In this document: positions 45,566-56,940 of the stretch, piece by piece
How positions within the stretch are numbered: the stretch's first letter is position 1
How the letters are laid out: every line of letters begins with the position of its first letter
Assembly (NCBI RefSeq): GCF_021026295.1
Contig: NZ_JAJNDA010000012.1
Span: 1 to 64,000, forward strand
Source of the DNA: Actinomycetospora soli
GTDB lineage: Bacteria > Actinomycetota > Actinomycetes > Mycobacteriales > Pseudonocardiaceae
Reading direction: 5' to 3'
Length of the DNA stretch: 64,000 nt
Translations under genes and position numbers: made by a program
Notes under the pieces: generated by a model
Told to the model about the DNA's origin: nothing
What the model saw: only the letters and a program-made list of their open reading frames with translations
The model's database searches: none

Positions 45566-46215
45566 GGGATCCTCACTGTCCGTCCGGTGGTGGTGGCGCC
45601 GTGGCGCACCAGCGCCGCGACGGTCTCGACGAGCATGCGGCGCTCCACGATCTTGATCCGCTCGTGCAGCGATTCCTCGGTGTCGTCCGGGTCGACGACG
45701 ACGGCCTCCTGGGCCAGCACCGCGCCGGTGTCCACGCCGTCGTCGACGAGGTGCACCGTCGCCCCGGTCACCTTCACCCCGTACGCGAGCGCGTCGCGGA
45801 CGCCGTGCGCACCGGGGAAGGCGGGCAGCAGCGCGGGGTGGGTGTTGATCGTGCGCCCGCCGAAGCGGGCGAGGAACGCCGGGCCGAGGACCTTCATGAA
45901 GCCGGCCGAGACGACGAGGTCCGGCGCGGCCGCGGCCACGGTGTCGGCGAGGGCGGCATCCCAGGCCGCGCGGTCGGGATGGTCGGAGACCGTCACGACG
46001 ACGGGTTCGACCCCGGCGGCGCGGGCCCGGTCCAGGGCCACGATCCCGGCACGGTCGGAGACGACGGCGACGACCTCGACCCCGCACGTCCCGGCCTCGT
46101 CGAGCAACGCCTGCAACAGGCTGCCGGACCCGGAGGCGAGGACCACGACGCGCGCGGGCGCGGGGAGCTCGAGGCGGTGGTGCGTGCTCAGCGGGGACTC
46201 CTTGCCGCCGTGCAC
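45562..46215 (-). CDS. purN: Phosphoribosylglycinamide formyltransferase
   Basis: 217 residues. [18 protein letters not shown] (P-loop-like ribonucleotide site), [36 protein letters not shown] with the catalytic Asn-His pair, and [19 protein letters not shown] identify PurN, which formylates GAR with 10-formyl-THF. I used the GTG at 46215; an AAGGAG inside the frame about 16 bases later leaves open a slightly later start. Coupled to purH. Confidence 0.95.
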   Translation of the reverse strand: MHGGKESPLSTHHRLELPAPARVVVLASGSGSLLQALLDEAGTCGVEVVAVVSDRAGIVALDRARAAGVEPVVVTVSDHPDRAAWDAALADTVAAAAPDLVVSAGFMKVLGPAFLARFGGRTINTHPALLPAFPGAHGVRDALAYGVKVTGATVHLVDDGVDTGAVLAQEAVVVDPDDTEESLHERIKIVERRMLVETVAALVRHGATTTGRTVRIP

Positions 46216-46256
46216 AGACCTGGGCTCCGGCGTCTCGACGATCCTCGCCGATCACC

Positions 46257-47582
46257 CTAGCCCTGCTCGGAATCCTCCGGCGTGTCGCCCTCGACACGCT
46301 CCGGCTCCTCGTCCTCCGGGGCCTTCCCGACGGCGGGTGCGGGCGTCGGGGTCCTCCCGACGGCGGGTGCGGGCGCCGGCGCCGCGAGGGCGGCGACCAC
46401 CGCGCCGGGCAGCCCGACCCACGCGATCCCGGCGAGCAGCACCCAGCCGGCCGGGACGACGACGGGGTCGAACGGCCCCGTGCCGAGCCGTCCGCCGGCG
46501 AGCAGGGCCGCGACGGCGAGCAGGAGGCCCGTGGTGCCCGCGGCGACGGCGACGGAGCGCAGCCGGGTCGCGGTGTCCGGGCTCGAAGGCGCCAGCGTCC
46601 AGCCGACGAGGCTCCCGACGGCGAGCGGCAGCGCGAACACCAGACCCGCCCAGCTCGCGGGGGCCCCGGTGGGGAGCAGCGCGGCGAGCGGGAACGGGGG
46701 CACGAGACCGGCGACCGCCCCGGTCGGGGCCGCGCTGACGGCGCCGACCGCGTAGCCCGGGCCGAGCGCCCAGGAGACGGCGGCGACGACGGCGTTGGGC
46801 AGGTACGCGACGTCGAGCAACCACAGGCCGGCGCCGCTGCCCGCCTCCGGGGCGACGGTGGTGAACACCGCCGCGACGGCGTCGGCGTGCGCGAGCATCA
46901 CGATCAGCAGCAGGGCCGCGCCGGTGACGACGAGTGCGGTGGTGGCGGCCAGGCCCGCGCGCAGTCCGCGGCGCAGCCAGGCGGGCAGGGTCGCGACGAT
47001 CGCGGCGAGCCCGCACGGCCCGACGACCCCGGACGTCGCGGCGACCGCCGCCAGCAGCCCGGCGACCACACCCGCCGTCGCCGGCGAGGCGTCGGCGGGG
47101 ACGGCGGCGGTGTCCGGGGTGAGCAGCGCGGCCGCGAGCACCCCGCCCGCGGCGTGCACGGCGGCGGACGCCGCGACCACGGGCACGGCGCACGAGGTCC
47201 AGCGGTGCGCCTCGGTCTCGGGGGTCCGGAGCCGGGTGACGCCGCGCCGGGCGACGAGGGCGATCAGGACCCCGACCCCGATCGCCGGACCCAGGGGCAG
47301 CACGCCGAGGGGCGCGCCGGAGATCGTGAGCGGCACGAGGTGCACGGCCAGCCAGAGCGGGACGCCGGTCGCCAGGGCCTGGCCGAGCCCGGGGTCGCCG
47401 CCGGGGGTGGTCCCCGAGGCGGCCGCGGTGATGAGGGCGGCGAGCACGACGACCGCCAGGTAGGAGACGACGACCGGGACCAGCGCGACCTCGGCCAGCA
47501 CGGTCAGCCGGGGCCGCACCGCCCCGGGGCCGGCCGGGGCGTCCCCGGTCTCCTCCGTGTCGTCCCTCGCCGGAGCACTCAC
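46257..47582 (-). CDS. DUF6350 membrane protein, PerM-like (Rv0955 homologue by synteny)
   Basis: 441 residues from the GTG at 47582, with about ten hydrophobic segments and a C-terminal Pro/Glu tail ([21 protein letters not shown]). In mycobacteria the gene at this place, next to purN, is PerM, an integral membrane protein linked to cell division and persistence. The identification rests on position and on general pattern ([23 protein letters not shown] near 98-120 is a typical DUF6350 block). Function here is inferred. Confidence 0.78.
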   Translation of the reverse strand: MSAPARDDTEETGDAPAGPGAVRPRLTVLAEVALVPVVVSYLAVVVLAALITAAASGTTPGGDPGLGQALATGVPLWLAVHLVPLTISGAPLGVLPLGPAIGVGVLIALVARRGVTRLRTPETEAHRWTSCAVPVVAASAAVHAAGGVLAAALLTPDTAAVPADASPATAGVVAGLLAAVAATSGVVGPCGLAAIVATLPAWLRRGLRAGLAATTALVVTGAALLLIVMLAHADAVAAVFTTVAPEAGSGAGLWLLDVAYLPNAVVAAVSWALGPGYAVGAVSAAPTGAVAGLVPPFPLAALLPTGAPASWAGLVFALPLAVGSLVGWTLAPSSPDTATRLRSVAVAAGTTGLLLAVAALLAGGRLGTGPFDPVVVPAGWVLLAGIAWVGLPGAVVAALAAPAPAPAVGRTPTPAPAVGKAPEDEEPERVEGDTPEDSEQG

Positions 47583-47835
47583 GCACGCCGACGATTCCAG
47601 GGCCGGGCGACCCGGTGGGGGCGCCACGCCGCACGTCGGCGGTGGCACATCACCGACATCGGACGCCAGGTCGCGCCCGGCCCCGGGTCAGCGGTGGCCC
47701 ACCACTGACGTCTGACGTCAGCCCGGCGCCACGCTCGTGGCACATCGAGCGCGCGGCGGCGACGGCCCAGCACCGACAGCACCGACAGCACCGACAGCCC
47801 GGCGCCACCTCGCACGTCCCGGCGGGCCGACGACG
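47583..47835. repeat. Repeat-rich intergenic region upstream of the PerM-like gene
   Basis: The region holds (CAGCACCGA) three times in tandem (about 47769-47795), CAGCCCGGCGCCAC twice, GTGGCACATC twice and the palindrome CTGACGTCAG. No ORF with credible codon use is present. It must contain the PerM promoter or simply be spacer. Confidence 0.5.
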
Positions 47836-49335
47836 TCAGCGCTCGTGCGCTCCCGGCCGGTCACCCTGCGGGCCCGCCCCGTCGGTGCGGTCCGGCACGC
47901 CCCAGCCGGTCGGCCGCTGGAAGCCCGACGGCGGGGTGTCCTCGGACTCCGCGCCCTGCTGCGCCGCGGGAGCCGTGCCGTCCATCATCGCGGTGGCGGG
48001 GAGGTCGCCGCCGCGGGCGGTGGCCCCGGGCGACCCGGACGGCGGGGTGGACGTCCCGGCCGCCGACGCGGCGCGGCCGTCGGTGACCGCCGGCGGGGGC
48101 GACGAGGAGGCTGCGGCCGCGGAGGGTGCACCCGACGAACCGGGAGACGAGGACGGCGCGGCCGGGACGGACGGGTCCGTCGACCCCGCCCCCGACCCCG
48201 ACGACGGCGCGCCCGGTGAGCCCGGAGCCCCGGCACCCGCGGACGCGGCCGACGACTCGGGACCCGACTCCGACGGGCCGGCCGTCCGCGGCACCACCTG
48301 GGTGCGGGCGGCCGAGTCCTCCGGCGACGGCTGCCCGGCGCCCTGGGGCCCGGTCGACGGGCCCGTCATCGAGGCGGCCTGGGTGGTCGCCGCACTCTGC
48401 GGCCCGGGCTGCCCGGGCTGGCCCGGTCCCTGCGGACGCGGCCCCTGACCCGGCGCGGCGACGCGCTGCGTGGCCTGCTCCGACGGGGCCCCGAACGGCC
48501 CCGACGGCTGACCCGACGGCCCGGACGCCTGCCCGAACTGCTGACCGAACGGCTGGCCGGTCTGTTGCCCCGACTGCTGCCCCGACGCCTGGCCCGGGAA
48601 CGCGCCGGAGGTCGACGACGACGTCGTCCGGCCCCCGACGATCCCCGCCGCCGACAGGGCCGCCACCACCGCGGCGGCGGCCGTCAGCACGGCGAGCACC
48701 ACCACGACGACGTCGAACCCGTCGGTGACCGACAGGGTCTGCAGGCTGACCAGGGCGGCGGTGACCGACACGACCGCGCCCGGCACCACCGTGCGCGGGG
48801 CACCGGGGAGCACCGCGGCGCCCACCGTGAGGCCGCCGCCGACGACGAGCGCGGGCAGCAGGCCTGCCGGGTCGAAGCTGGTGAGGAACGTCGCGATGAA
48901 CGTCAGGAGGCCGAGGCCCGCGGCGCCGAGCGCGGCGAGCCGTCCCGGCCCCGTCGGGATCCCGTCCGGACCGGGCGGAGCCGCGCCGGGGACGGACGAC
49001 GGCGCGGCCGGCGCGGACGCCGGCACCGTCTGCGGCGTGTACGGGTTCGGCTGCGCGACCCCGCGCGCGGGCGTGGGCTGCGCCGGCGGCCGGCCCCACC
49101 CGGGGCCCTGGGACCCGCCGGGGGCGGGGCCGGACCCGGGGGCGCCCGCACCGGCCCACGACGACCCGCCGTAGGGCGAGACGCCGCCGAACGGCTGGGA
49201 GGGCGTGCCGACGGCGGGGTTGGGCTGCGACGACGGCGCCTGCCGCGGCTGCCCCGGGGCGGGTGCTGCGTAGGGCTGACCGCCCCAGCCGGGCTGGCCG
49301 CCCGCGTTGCCCCCTGCACTCGGTCCTGCACTCAT
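47836..49335 (-). CDS. DUF5336 Pro/Gln-rich membrane protein (34-kDa antigenic protein / Rv0954-like)
   Basis: 499 residues. About 125 residues of Pro/Gly/Gln-rich sequence precede four hydrophobic segments (residues about 132-240: [37 protein letters not shown], and two more). A very long Gln/Ser/Pro-rich tail follows, with [17 protein letters not shown] and similar repeats. The membrane unit and the position next to sucD match the mycobacterial 34-kDa antigen Rv0954, reported to join the division machinery. The low-complexity tails are longer than in mycobacteria. Confidence 0.8.
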   Translation of the reverse strand: MSAGPSAGGNAGGQPGWGGQPYAAPAPGQPRQAPSSQPNPAVGTPSQPFGGVSPYGGSSWAGAGAPGSGPAPGGSQGPGWGRPPAQPTPARGVAQPNPYTPQTVPASAPAAPSSVPGAAPPGPDGIPTGPGRLAALGAAGLGLLTFIATFLTSFDPAGLLPALVVGGGLTVGAAVLPGAPRTVVPGAVVSVTAALVSLQTLSVTDGFDVVVVVLAVLTAAAAVVAALSAAGIVGGRTTSSSTSGAFPGQASGQQSGQQTGQPFGQQFGQASGPSGQPSGPFGAPSEQATQRVAAPGQGPRPQGPGQPGQPGPQSAATTQAASMTGPSTGPQGAGQPSPEDSAARTQVVPRTAGPSESGPESSAASAGAGAPGSPGAPSSGSGAGSTDPSVPAAPSSSPGSSGAPSAAAASSSPPPAVTDGRAASAAGTSTPPSGSPGATARGGDLPATAMMDGTAPAAQQGAESEDTPPSGFQRPTGWGVPDRTDGAGPQGDRPGAHER

Positions 49336-49419
49336 GGACGAGCCCTCCCGGATGACGACGCCGTCGAGCCGACCGCGGAGATCGTCCCCGCGGTCGGCCC
49401 AGCCTGCCCCAGATCGAAC

Positions 49420-50301
<882 letters not shown>

Positions 50302-50302
50302 C

Positions 50303-51478
50303 TCACGCACCAGCCTTCGCGGCAAGCTCGGCGGCCTTCGCGGCCGCGTCGTCCATCGTGCCCACCACGGTGACGAGCGGGTGGTTCGCCTCGGCGAGGA
50401 TCCGCCGGCCCTCCTCGACGTTGTTGCCGTCGAGGCGCACGACCAGCGGCTTGGTCGCGTCGTCACCCAGGATCTTCAGCGCCTCGACGATGCCGTTGGC
50501 CACCGCGTCGCACGCGGTGATGCCGCCGAACACGTTCACGAAGACGCTGCGGACGTCGTCGTCACCGAGGATGACGTCGAGTCCGGCCGCCATGACCTCG
50601 GCGGACGCGCCGCCGCCGATGTCGAGGAAGTTGGCGGGCTTCATCCCGCCGTGCGCCTCGCCGGCGTAGGCGACGACGTCGAGGGTCGACATGACCAGAC
50701 CCGCGCCGTTGCCGATGATGCCGACCTGGCCGTCGTCGAGCTTGACGTAGTTGAGGCCCTTGGCCTTGGCCTTCGCCTCGAGGGGGTTCTCGGTCCGCTC
50801 GTCGACGAGGGCGGCGTGCGCCTCGTGGCGGAAGTCCGCGTTCTCGTCGAGGGTGACCTTGCCGTCGAGGGCGATGACCCGGTCCTGCGGGTCGCGCACC
50901 AGCGGGTTCACCTCGACCAGCGTGGCGTCCTCGCCGACGAAGGTGTCCCACAGCTTGACGATGACGTCGGCGGCCTCGTCGGCCACCTCGGCGGGGAGGT
51001 TGCCCTTCGCGACGATCTCCTGCGCCTTGGCCTTGTCGACCCCGGTGATCGCGTCGATCGGCACCCGGGCGAGGGCCTCGGGGCGCTCGACGGCGAGCTC
51101 CTCGATCTCCATGCCGCCCTCGGCGGAGCACATGGCGAGGAAGGTGCGGTTCGAGCGGTCGAGCAGGAAGGAGAAGTAGTACTCCTCCGCGATGTCGCTC
51201 GCCTCGGTCACCAGCACGCGGTGGACGACGTGGCCCTTGATGTCCAGCCCGAGGATCGCCTGGGCCTTCTCCTGGGCCTCCGCCGGGTCCTTGGCCAGCT
51301 TCACGCCGCCCGCCTTGCCGCGGCCACCGGTCTTCACCTGGGCCTTGACGACGACGGCGCCACCGATCTCACCGGCGGCGGTCTCGGCGTCGGACGCGGT
51401 GTCGACGGTGCGGCCCGGCAGCACCGGGACGCCGTGGGCGGCGAAGAGGTCCTTCGCCTGGTACTCGTACAGGTCCAC
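50303..51478 (-). CDS. sucC: Succinyl-CoA synthetase beta subunit
   Basis: 391 residues. [22 protein letters not shown], the ATP-grasp block [18 protein letters not shown] near 44-61, [15 protein letters not shown], and [12 protein letters not shown] with [14 protein letters not shown] near 300-315 identify SucC. The GTG start has GGAGGAG 8 bases upstream. It is the promoter-proximal gene of sucCD; a TAGGGT (minus strand, about 51593-51598) in the upstream gap could be its -10. Confidence 0.97.
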   Translation of the reverse strand: MDLYEYQAKDLFAAHGVPVLPGRTVDTASDAETAAGEIGGAVVVKAQVKTGGRGKAGGVKLAKDPAEAQEKAQAILGLDIKGHVVHRVLVTEASDIAEEYYFSFLLDRSNRTFLAMCSAEGGMEIEELAVERPEALARVPIDAITGVDKAKAQEIVAKGNLPAEVADEAADVIVKLWDTFVGEDATLVEVNPLVRDPQDRVIALDGKVTLDENADFRHEAHAALVDERTENPLEAKAKAKGLNYVKLDDGQVGIIGNGAGLVMSTLDVVAYAGEAHGGMKPANFLDIGGGASAEVMAAGLDVILGDDDVRSVFVNVFGGITACDAVANGIVEALKILGDDATKPLVVRLDGNNVEEGRRILAEANHPLVTVVGTMDDAAAKAAELAAKAGA

Positions 51479-51668
51479 TCGTGAACTCCTCCATCACTGA
51501 CCGGCAGCATCCGTCGGTGGACTCCGGCGGTGGCCCCGCGGGTCGCACGGACGGCGATCTGCGCCATCGGCGACCGAGGGGCGGCGAGGGCGACCCTAGC
51601 GGCGTGTCGCGGTCCGGGGCCCGGTACCGGGGGCGACCCCCGCCACACCCGACCCTCACGGGCCGGGC

Positions 51669-53495
51669 TCAGCCGTCGTCGCGACCCCAGCGCTCCTCGC
51701 GGATCTGCATCACCGAGACCACGGCCGCTCCCAGCGCGACGACGAGGCACACGATCGCCGCCCACGTGCCGATGCCGACGCTCTCACCCGGACGGGGCGG
51801 GGTGAGCACCAGCGCGGAGAGCCGGACGACGAGCAGCGCACCCGCGGCGGCCAGCAGCGCGAGCGCCCGCGCGGGCCGGGCCCGCGGCGCGAGCAGCACC
51901 GCGATCGCCACCCCGACGACGCCCGCGAGCGAGCCCCACGCGGCGGCGCCCGGGTTCTGCCAGGCCCCGCCCGCGGCGTTCGCGGCCAGCGCGTCGCGGG
52001 CCAGCGGTCCGCCGAAGCCGGGGACGGCGAGCACGGCGGCGAGGGCGCACATCGGCAGCATCGTCGGGTCGGGCTCGACGGTGTCGGTGCCGTCGGCGGG
52101 CCGGGCCCCGAGCGGGGTCCGCGCCCCGGCGACGTCGCGCCGCTCGGCGAACCCGGCACCGACCGCGAGGACCGCGGTGAGCACCGCGAGCACGAGCGCA
52201 CCCACGACGGCCCAGCCGCCCGCCCCGACGCCCACACCCGTCGTCGGGACCGGGACGACCGCGCCGAAGGCCGGGTCCGCCGCGGGGACCGCGCTGTCGA
52301 CGGCGGAGAGGACGACGTCGAGCGCCGGTCCGGCGGCGAAGGGCACCGTCAGCCAGGCGACGGAGAGGGTCGGGCGGGCTCGGACGACGAGGCGCGGGGT
52401 CCCGACGACGACGAGCAGCGCCGGCAGGGCGAGCACCGCGGCGGCGGGCAGGAGGAGCAGGCCGGTGCCGGTCTCGACGGGCGCGCTGTCGGGCAGCGTG
52501 GTCGTCGGGAGCAGGGCGCCGAACAGGGCCGCCCCGGCCGCGAGCAGGGCCGCCACCCCGGCGGCACGCGAGCGCAGGACGGCGGTGCGGGCGGGGATGC
52601 CGATGAGGAGCAGACCGCCCGCGACGGCGAGGACGGCGCCGGGCGAGACGTCGAGGCCGACCCGGGCGATCGAGGCCGCGACGGTCGGGGCCACCAGCGC
52701 GACCACCCCGGCCCCGAGGGCGGTGTGCACCGCGCGACGGACCCGCATCCCGGTCTCCGGGTCGGCGGCGGGCTCGGCCGGCCGCAGTCCCGGCAGCACC
52801 GCGACGGCCACGAGGGCGACGGCGAGCAGGGCGACGCCGATCCCCGCGGGCGGGGCGGTGTCGAGGACCGCGTGCGGGGCGAAGCCGCTGCCCGGGCCCT
52901 CCATGCTGAACGGGGCGGCGGCGACGCCGAGCGCCGCGAGGACCGCGCCCGCGACCGGCCGCACCAGCGTGCCCGGCGGGTGGGCACCGAACACCGCGGC
53001 GCCGCCGGTCCGGCCCAGGCCACGCAGCGCGCGGCCGGCGACGAGGGCCGCCACCACCAGGGCGACGTCGGCCGCCACCACCAGCGCCGCGAGCGCCGGT
53101 GGGAGCACCGACGTCCCGGAGGTCAGGAGGTCAGGCCGGGCGGCCGCCACCGGGTCGACGAGCAGCGTGAGGTCGACGAGGAGACCGCCCGCCCCGAGGA
53201 CGCCCAGGGCCGCGGGCGCGGCGAGCGAGGCGGCGCCGGGCCGGCGCCCGGCGCGGCGGGTCGCCAGGCCCGGCGCCAGCGCCGCCACGAGCGCGACGAG
53301 CGGGGCGAGGACCCCGGCCGCCCGCGTGGGCGCGCCGATGGGCCCGGGGGCGAGCACGACGACCAGGATCCGCAGCGCCGTGGCCACGACGACGGCCGTG
53401 GCGGCGACCCACCAGGCCGCGCCGACCCGTCCCGTGTCCGCCTGCGCGGCCGGCCCGGGCGGGCTCGTCCGCGGCTCGGCTCGTGAGGCCGTCAT
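51669..53495 (-). CDS. Uncharacterised large integral membrane protein
   Basis: 608 residues, almost entirely Ala/Leu/Val-rich with roughly fourteen to sixteen hydrophobic segments and no recognisable catalytic motif. A short polar N-terminus precedes the first segment near 25-48. The last cytoplasmic residues are MQIREERWGRDDG. The composition is extreme (long runs of A, V, L, G and P), which makes family assignment by eye unreliable. It stands alone upstream of sucC in the opposite direction to the next gene. Confidence 0.75.
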   Translation of the reverse strand: MTASRAEPRTSPPGPAAQADTGRVGAAWWVAATAVVVATALRILVVVLAPGPIGAPTRAAGVLAPLVALVAALAPGLATRRAGRRPGAASLAAPAALGVLGAGGLLVDLTLLVDPVAAARPDLLTSGTSVLPPALAALVVAADVALVVAALVAGRALRGLGRTGGAAVFGAHPPGTLVRPVAGAVLAALGVAAAPFSMEGPGSGFAPHAVLDTAPPAGIGVALLAVALVAVAVLPGLRPAEPAADPETGMRVRRAVHTALGAGVVALVAPTVAASIARVGLDVSPGAVLAVAGGLLLIGIPARTAVLRSRAAGVAALLAAGAALFGALLPTTTLPDSAPVETGTGLLLLPAAAVLALPALLVVVGTPRLVVRARPTLSVAWLTVPFAAGPALDVVLSAVDSAVPAADPAFGAVVPVPTTGVGVGAGGWAVVGALVLAVLTAVLAVGAGFAERRDVAGARTPLGARPADGTDTVEPDPTMLPMCALAAVLAVPGFGGPLARDALAANAAGGAWQNPGAAAWGSLAGVVGVAIAVLLAPRARPARALALLAAAGALLVVRLSALVLTPPRPGESVGIGTWAAIVCLVVALGAAVVSVMQIREERWGRDDG

Positions 53496-53623
53496 CGCGG
53501 GCAGAGTAAGCCGGTACCCGTTCGCCCCCTGCGCTCACCCGCCGATGCCCCGGACGATTCACCGAGATCGTCTCTGGATCGATCTGATGACGCGCCCGGG
53601 GCGACACGCCGGTGAACGTCGCC

Positions 53624-53629
53624 TAACGT
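53624..53629 (+). promoter_or_regulatory. -10 element before the lipase gene
   Basis: TAACGT ends 7 bases before the ATG at 53637, consistent with a leaderless transcript. Confidence 0.4.
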
Positions 53630-53636
53630 CGAGCAC

Positions 53637-54584
53637 ATGGACGTGACCCCGGTCATGTCGTCGGCGTCGGAGCCGGCGGCGGGCCCCACCGGCTCCCTCG
53701 CCGCGATGGCACAGCAGGCCTGGGGCGCCCTGTCCTACGCCGCGCGCACCGTGGGCGTGCCCGCCGGTGTCCGCGGACTCGCCGTCGAGCTCGCCTACAC
53801 GGCGGTGCACCTGTCGGTCTATCCGCTGGGACTGCTCGACGAGGCCCTGCGCCCGGGCGGCGTGCACGCCCACCACCGCACCGACACCCTCCCGCCGGGC
53901 GAGCGCTCGCTGCTGGTGTCCGACCTCGACGGGTCGGCGATCCCGGTGCTGCTCGTGCACGGCATCGTCGACAACCGGTCGATCTTCCACTACCTCGCGC
54001 GCACCCTGCGCCGGCGCGGCCACGGCACGGTCCAGGCCGTCAACTACAGCCCGCTGACCGCCTTCACCGGCGACATCCGCACCGCCGCGCGCGATCTCGG
54101 CGACCACGTGGAGCGGCTCTGCGCCGTCTCCGGCGCCGACCGCGTCCACATCGTCGGGCACTCGCTCGGCGGCCTGATCTCGCGGTACTACGTCCAGCGG
54201 CTGGGCGGCGACGCCCGCGTCGACACGCTCGTGACCCTCGGGACCCCGCACCGCGGGTCGGCGATCGCCCACCTGCTGCCGCCGACGCTCGTCCCCCGCC
54301 AGCTCCAGCCCGGATCGGACCTGCTGCGCGAGCTCGAGGAGCCCGCGCCCGACTGCCGCACGCGGTTCCTCGCGGTGTGGAGCCGCATGGACCAGCTGAT
54401 CATCCCGCAGCGCAACGCCCGGCTCGAGCACCCGGACCTGCAGGTGGAGAACGTCCGCCTCGCCCACGTCGGGCACATGGCCATGACGATCGACCCGCAG
54501 GTGGTGCACCTCGTGGCCTGCCGTCTCGGCCGCACGCGCCCGCCGCGCGAGCGGATCGCGGCCGTCACCGCCGCCGCGGGCTGA
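53637..54584 (+). CDS. Alpha/beta-hydrolase, triacylglycerol lipase/esterase type
   Basis: 315 residues. PVLLVHGIVDNRSIF near 103-117 is the oxyanion-hole strand; the nucleophile is Ser176 in GHSLGG; a catalytic His is expected in LAHVGHMAM near 278; TLGTPHRGS follows. This pattern is that of actinobacterial lipases (LipA/EstA-like). There is no clear signal peptide, though residues 42-66 are hydrophobic. It probably acts on lipid esters; the substrate is unknown. Confidence 0.87.
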   Translation: MDVTPVMSSASEPAAGPTGSLAAMAQQAWGALSYAARTVGVPAGVRGLAVELAYTAVHLSVYPLGLLDEALRPGGVHAHHRTDTLPPGERSLLVSDLDGSAIPVLLVHGIVDNRSIFHYLARTLRRRGHGTVQAVNYSPLTAFTGDIRTAARDLGDHVERLCAVSGADRVHIVGHSLGGLISRYYVQRLGGDARVDTLVTLGTPHRGSAIAHLLPPTLVPRQLQPGSDLLRELEEPAPDCRTRFLAVWSRMDQLIIPQRNARLEHPDLQVENVRLAHVGHMAMTIDPQVVHLVACRLGRTRPPRERIAAVTAAAG

Positions 54585-54620
54585 CGTCCCGCCGCGCGGC
54601 CGGTTGCCGCGCTCACCCGA

Positions 54621-54660
54621 CCGTGTGACGACCGCTCGGCGCGCACGAGCGCTCACACGG
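54621..54660 (+). terminator. Compound hairpin after the lipase gene
   Basis: CCGTGTGA/TCACACGG encloses GCTCG/CGAGC, 36 bases after the stop codon. Confidence 0.6.
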
Positions 54661-54744
54661 CGTGCGAAGTGGGTGTTTCCGGGGCTGACGTTTGCCCAGC
54701 TTTGAACGACATGGCACCGTCCGGTCGTCCAGCATCACGGTGCG

Positions 54745-54783
54745 GTCACGAACGGCTCACGGATCGACCCCGACGATCCGTGA
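54745..54783 (+). promoter_or_regulatory. Control region of the M23 peptidase gene
   Basis: The region has GTCACG-N5-CTCACG (about 54746-54762), the same direct-repeat type as at 10014 and 11792, followed by a perfect 10-bp hairpin TCACGGATCG/CGATCCGTGA (54757-54783) with a 7-base loop. It lies 60-95 bases before the start codon. Confidence 0.45.
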
Positions 54784-54838
54784 CGGCGCCCCCACGCCAC
54801 CGCCGTCGCGTCCGGCCCCGACCTGCGGAAGGAAGGTC

Positions 54839-55873
54839 TTGGCGCGTCACAGCTCCCCCCGCCCGGCCGTCCCCTTCGCTCCCCGGCTCGACGGATTCGC
54901 CGGCTTCGGCACGCCCGCTCTCGCGGGTGCCGGAGGCCCCGGTCTGTTCGGCGGCGGCCCCCGCTTCGCCCCGGCCCGCCCGGTCGCCCGCCCCGCGGAC
55001 GACGGTCGGACCGCGGCCTTCGTCGGCGGTTCCGGCCGCGCCCCGGCCCTGCCGTCGCGCGCGCCGACCGGTCTGCGTCCGGCTCCCGCCGGCGCTCCCC
55101 GGCCCGACGACGGCTCCCGCGGCCCGCGCCGCGGGACTAACCCGCTGACCGGCCGGCTGGCCGTCGCCGCGGTCGCGGCCGGCGCGCTGGCCACCGCGGG
55201 TCACAGCGTCGTCTCCAGCGGCCTCGACGCCCCGACCGGCGAGACCCGTGCCGACCTGGCGCTCTCCGCCGGGACGAGCGCGGCCCCCGCCGGCACGAGC
55301 ACGGCCGCAGCCCCAGCCGCTCCGGCCGCCGCGAGCAGCGCCCTCGACGCCGCCACCACCGGCGTCATGGCCATCGCGGCGACGCCCTCGGCGCCGAGCC
55401 AGGTCGAGTCGCTGTCGAAGTCCCGCAAGGTCGCCGACGCGGTCGCGGCCCGCGAGGCCGCCGCCCGCGCCCCGAAGTTCGTCAAGCCCGCCGAGGGCCG
55501 GTTCACCTCCGGGTTCGGCGCGCGCTGGGGCACCTCGCACCGCGGCATCGACATCGCGAACGCCATCGGCACCCCGATCGTCTCCGTCGCCGACGGCACC
55601 GTGCTCGAGTCCGGCCCGGCCAGCGGGTTCGGCATGTGGGTCCGGGTGCAGCTCGAGGACGGCACGATCAACGTCTACGGCCACATCAACCGCTCCTACG
55701 TGAAGGAGGGGCAGAAGGTGAAGGCCGGCGAGGAGATCGCCGAGATCGGCAACCGCGGTCAGTCGACCGGCCCGCACCTGCACTTCGAGGTGTGGACCCC
55801 GGGCGGCACGAAGATCAACCCGCTGCCGTGGCTCGCGGAGCGCGGCATCTCCCTCGGCGCGTCGGCCGACTAG
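54839..55873 (+). CDS. M23-family zinc metallopeptidase (peptidoglycan endopeptidase)
   Basis: 344 residues from the TTG at 54839, which has GGAAGG just upstream; earlier codons lack a ribosome site. Residues 1-95 are Arg/Pro/Gly-rich. A hydrophobic segment near 101-120 (GRLAVAAVAAGALATAGHSVV) may be a late membrane anchor or signal. The LytM domain begins near 220 with SGFGARWGTSHRGIDIAN (metal ligands His and Asp) and ends with the GPHLHFEVWTPGG motif. Such enzymes cut peptidoglycan cross-bridges. It is an envelope gene that may share regulation with the secreted array. Confidence 0.87.
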   Translation: MARHSSPRPAVPFAPRLDGFAGFGTPALAGAGGPGLFGGGPRFAPARPVARPADDGRTAAFVGGSGRAPALPSRAPTGLRPAPAGAPRPDDGSRGPRRGTNPLTGRLAVAAVAAGALATAGHSVVSSGLDAPTGETRADLALSAGTSAAPAGTSTAAAPAAPAAASSALDAATTGVMAIAATPSAPSQVESLSKSRKVADAVAAREAAARAPKFVKPAEGRFTSGFGARWGTSHRGIDIANAIGTPIVSVADGTVLESGPASGFGMWVRVQLEDGTINVYGHINRSYVKEGQKVKAGEEIAEIGNRGQSTGPHLHFEVWTPGGTKINPLPWLAERGISLGASAD

Positions 55874-55892
55874 CACCGTCCGGTCCGCACGG

Positions 55893-55932
55893 ACGGGCCG
55901 TTCGTCACGATCCTCCGGGACGAACGGCCCGT
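55893..55932. terminator. Bidirectional terminator between M23 and DUF2236 genes
   Basis: ACGGGCCGTTCGTC and its exact complement form a 14-bp stem around a 12-base loop, 19 bases after the M23 stop and 16 bases after the end of the minus-strand gene. Confidence 0.82.
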
Positions 55933-55948
55933 TCGTGCCGGACGAGGG

Positions 55949-56755
55949 TCAGGCGCTCCGCACCAGGTCCCGCGCCCGCGCGGCGCGCGGCGGCATCGGC
56001 GGGTCGGGCAGCAGCGTCGTCGCGCCCCGGGTGAGGCGCAGCGCGGCCGTCGTCGCGGCGTCCGTGGTCGGCAGCCCGGGCAGACCGTACATCCGTCGGG
56101 CCCACCGCGGCAGCGTGCCGAGCGCCAGGCCCGCGATCGTCGAGAGTGCGACGGCGATACCGGCGGGGGCGTGCGGCTGCGGGCGCAGGAGGCCCCCGAC
56201 GCCGAGCCGGGCCTCGTCGGTCATGCGGAGCCCGGGCCGCATCCGGTCGAAGTAGGCCGCCATCTCCGCGCGGGAGGACGGCACGATCGCCGGGTCGAGT
56301 CCCACCACCTCGGCGGCGCGCACGTTCTCCGCGACGTAGGTGTCGGCGTCCGCGTCGTCGAGCACGCGGGCGCGGCGGGCCACGTCGACGTAGGAGTCGA
56401 TCTCGCAGACGTGCACCCAGAGCAGGTGCTCGGGCTCGTCGAGCCGGAACGGGGTGCCGTCGGGGTCGTACCCGCGCAGGGTGGTGTGCAGCCGGCGCAC
56501 CCGGCCCGCGACGGCCTCGACCTCGGCGGTGCTGCCGAAGGTCCGGGTGCCCACGAACTCGACCGTGCGCTGGAACCGCGGCCAGGCCTTCTTCGGGTCG
56601 AACAGTGCCGAGTTCTGGTACGTCCCGCGCATCACGCGGGGGTGCAGCGACTGCAGCAGCAGGGCGCGCATCCCGGCGATCCACAGCACCGGTTCGACGT
56701 GCACCCGCCAGGTCACCGAACCGGGCCCGAACAGCCCCTCGTCGTGGACGTCCAC
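55949..56755 (-). CDS. DUF2236 / oxygenase MpaB-family protein
   Basis: 268 residues. ALLLQSLHPRVMRGTYQ near 31-47 and the later blocks (GTPFRLDEPEHLLWVHVCEIDSYV near 99-122, SRAEMAAYF) are typical of DUF2236 proteins, the family that includes the latex-clearing oxygenase Lcp and MpaB. Many bind heme, using conserved histidines of the first block; most have no known substrate. It starts at a GTG. The neighbourhood gives no pathway clue. Confidence 0.83.
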   Translation of the reverse strand: MDVHDEGLFGPGSVTWRVHVEPVLWIAGMRALLLQSLHPRVMRGTYQNSALFDPKKAWPRFQRTVEFVGTRTFGSTAEVEAVAGRVRRLHTTLRGYDPDGTPFRLDEPEHLLWVHVCEIDSYVDVARRARVLDDADADTYVAENVRAAEVVGLDPAIVPSSRAEMAAYFDRMRPGLRMTDEARLGVGGLLRPQPHAPAGIAVALSTIAGLALGTLPRWARRMYGLPGLPTTDAATTAALRLTRGATTLLPDPPMPPRAARARDLVRSA

Positions 56756-56940
56756 TGCACTCCCGGGGGTCGACGGTCCGGAGCCGGCGGCACCGGGTTC
56801 GACCGCTCCCCTCCAGACCTACCCGTGGGTCGGCATCGCGGCAACCGGGCGTCGGCGCACCCCACCGCCGCGAGTGGCACACGGCGCAGGTCCGCCCTGT
56901 GCGGTCCCTCTCGCAGCAGGACGGGCCGGGACCGGCCGTC

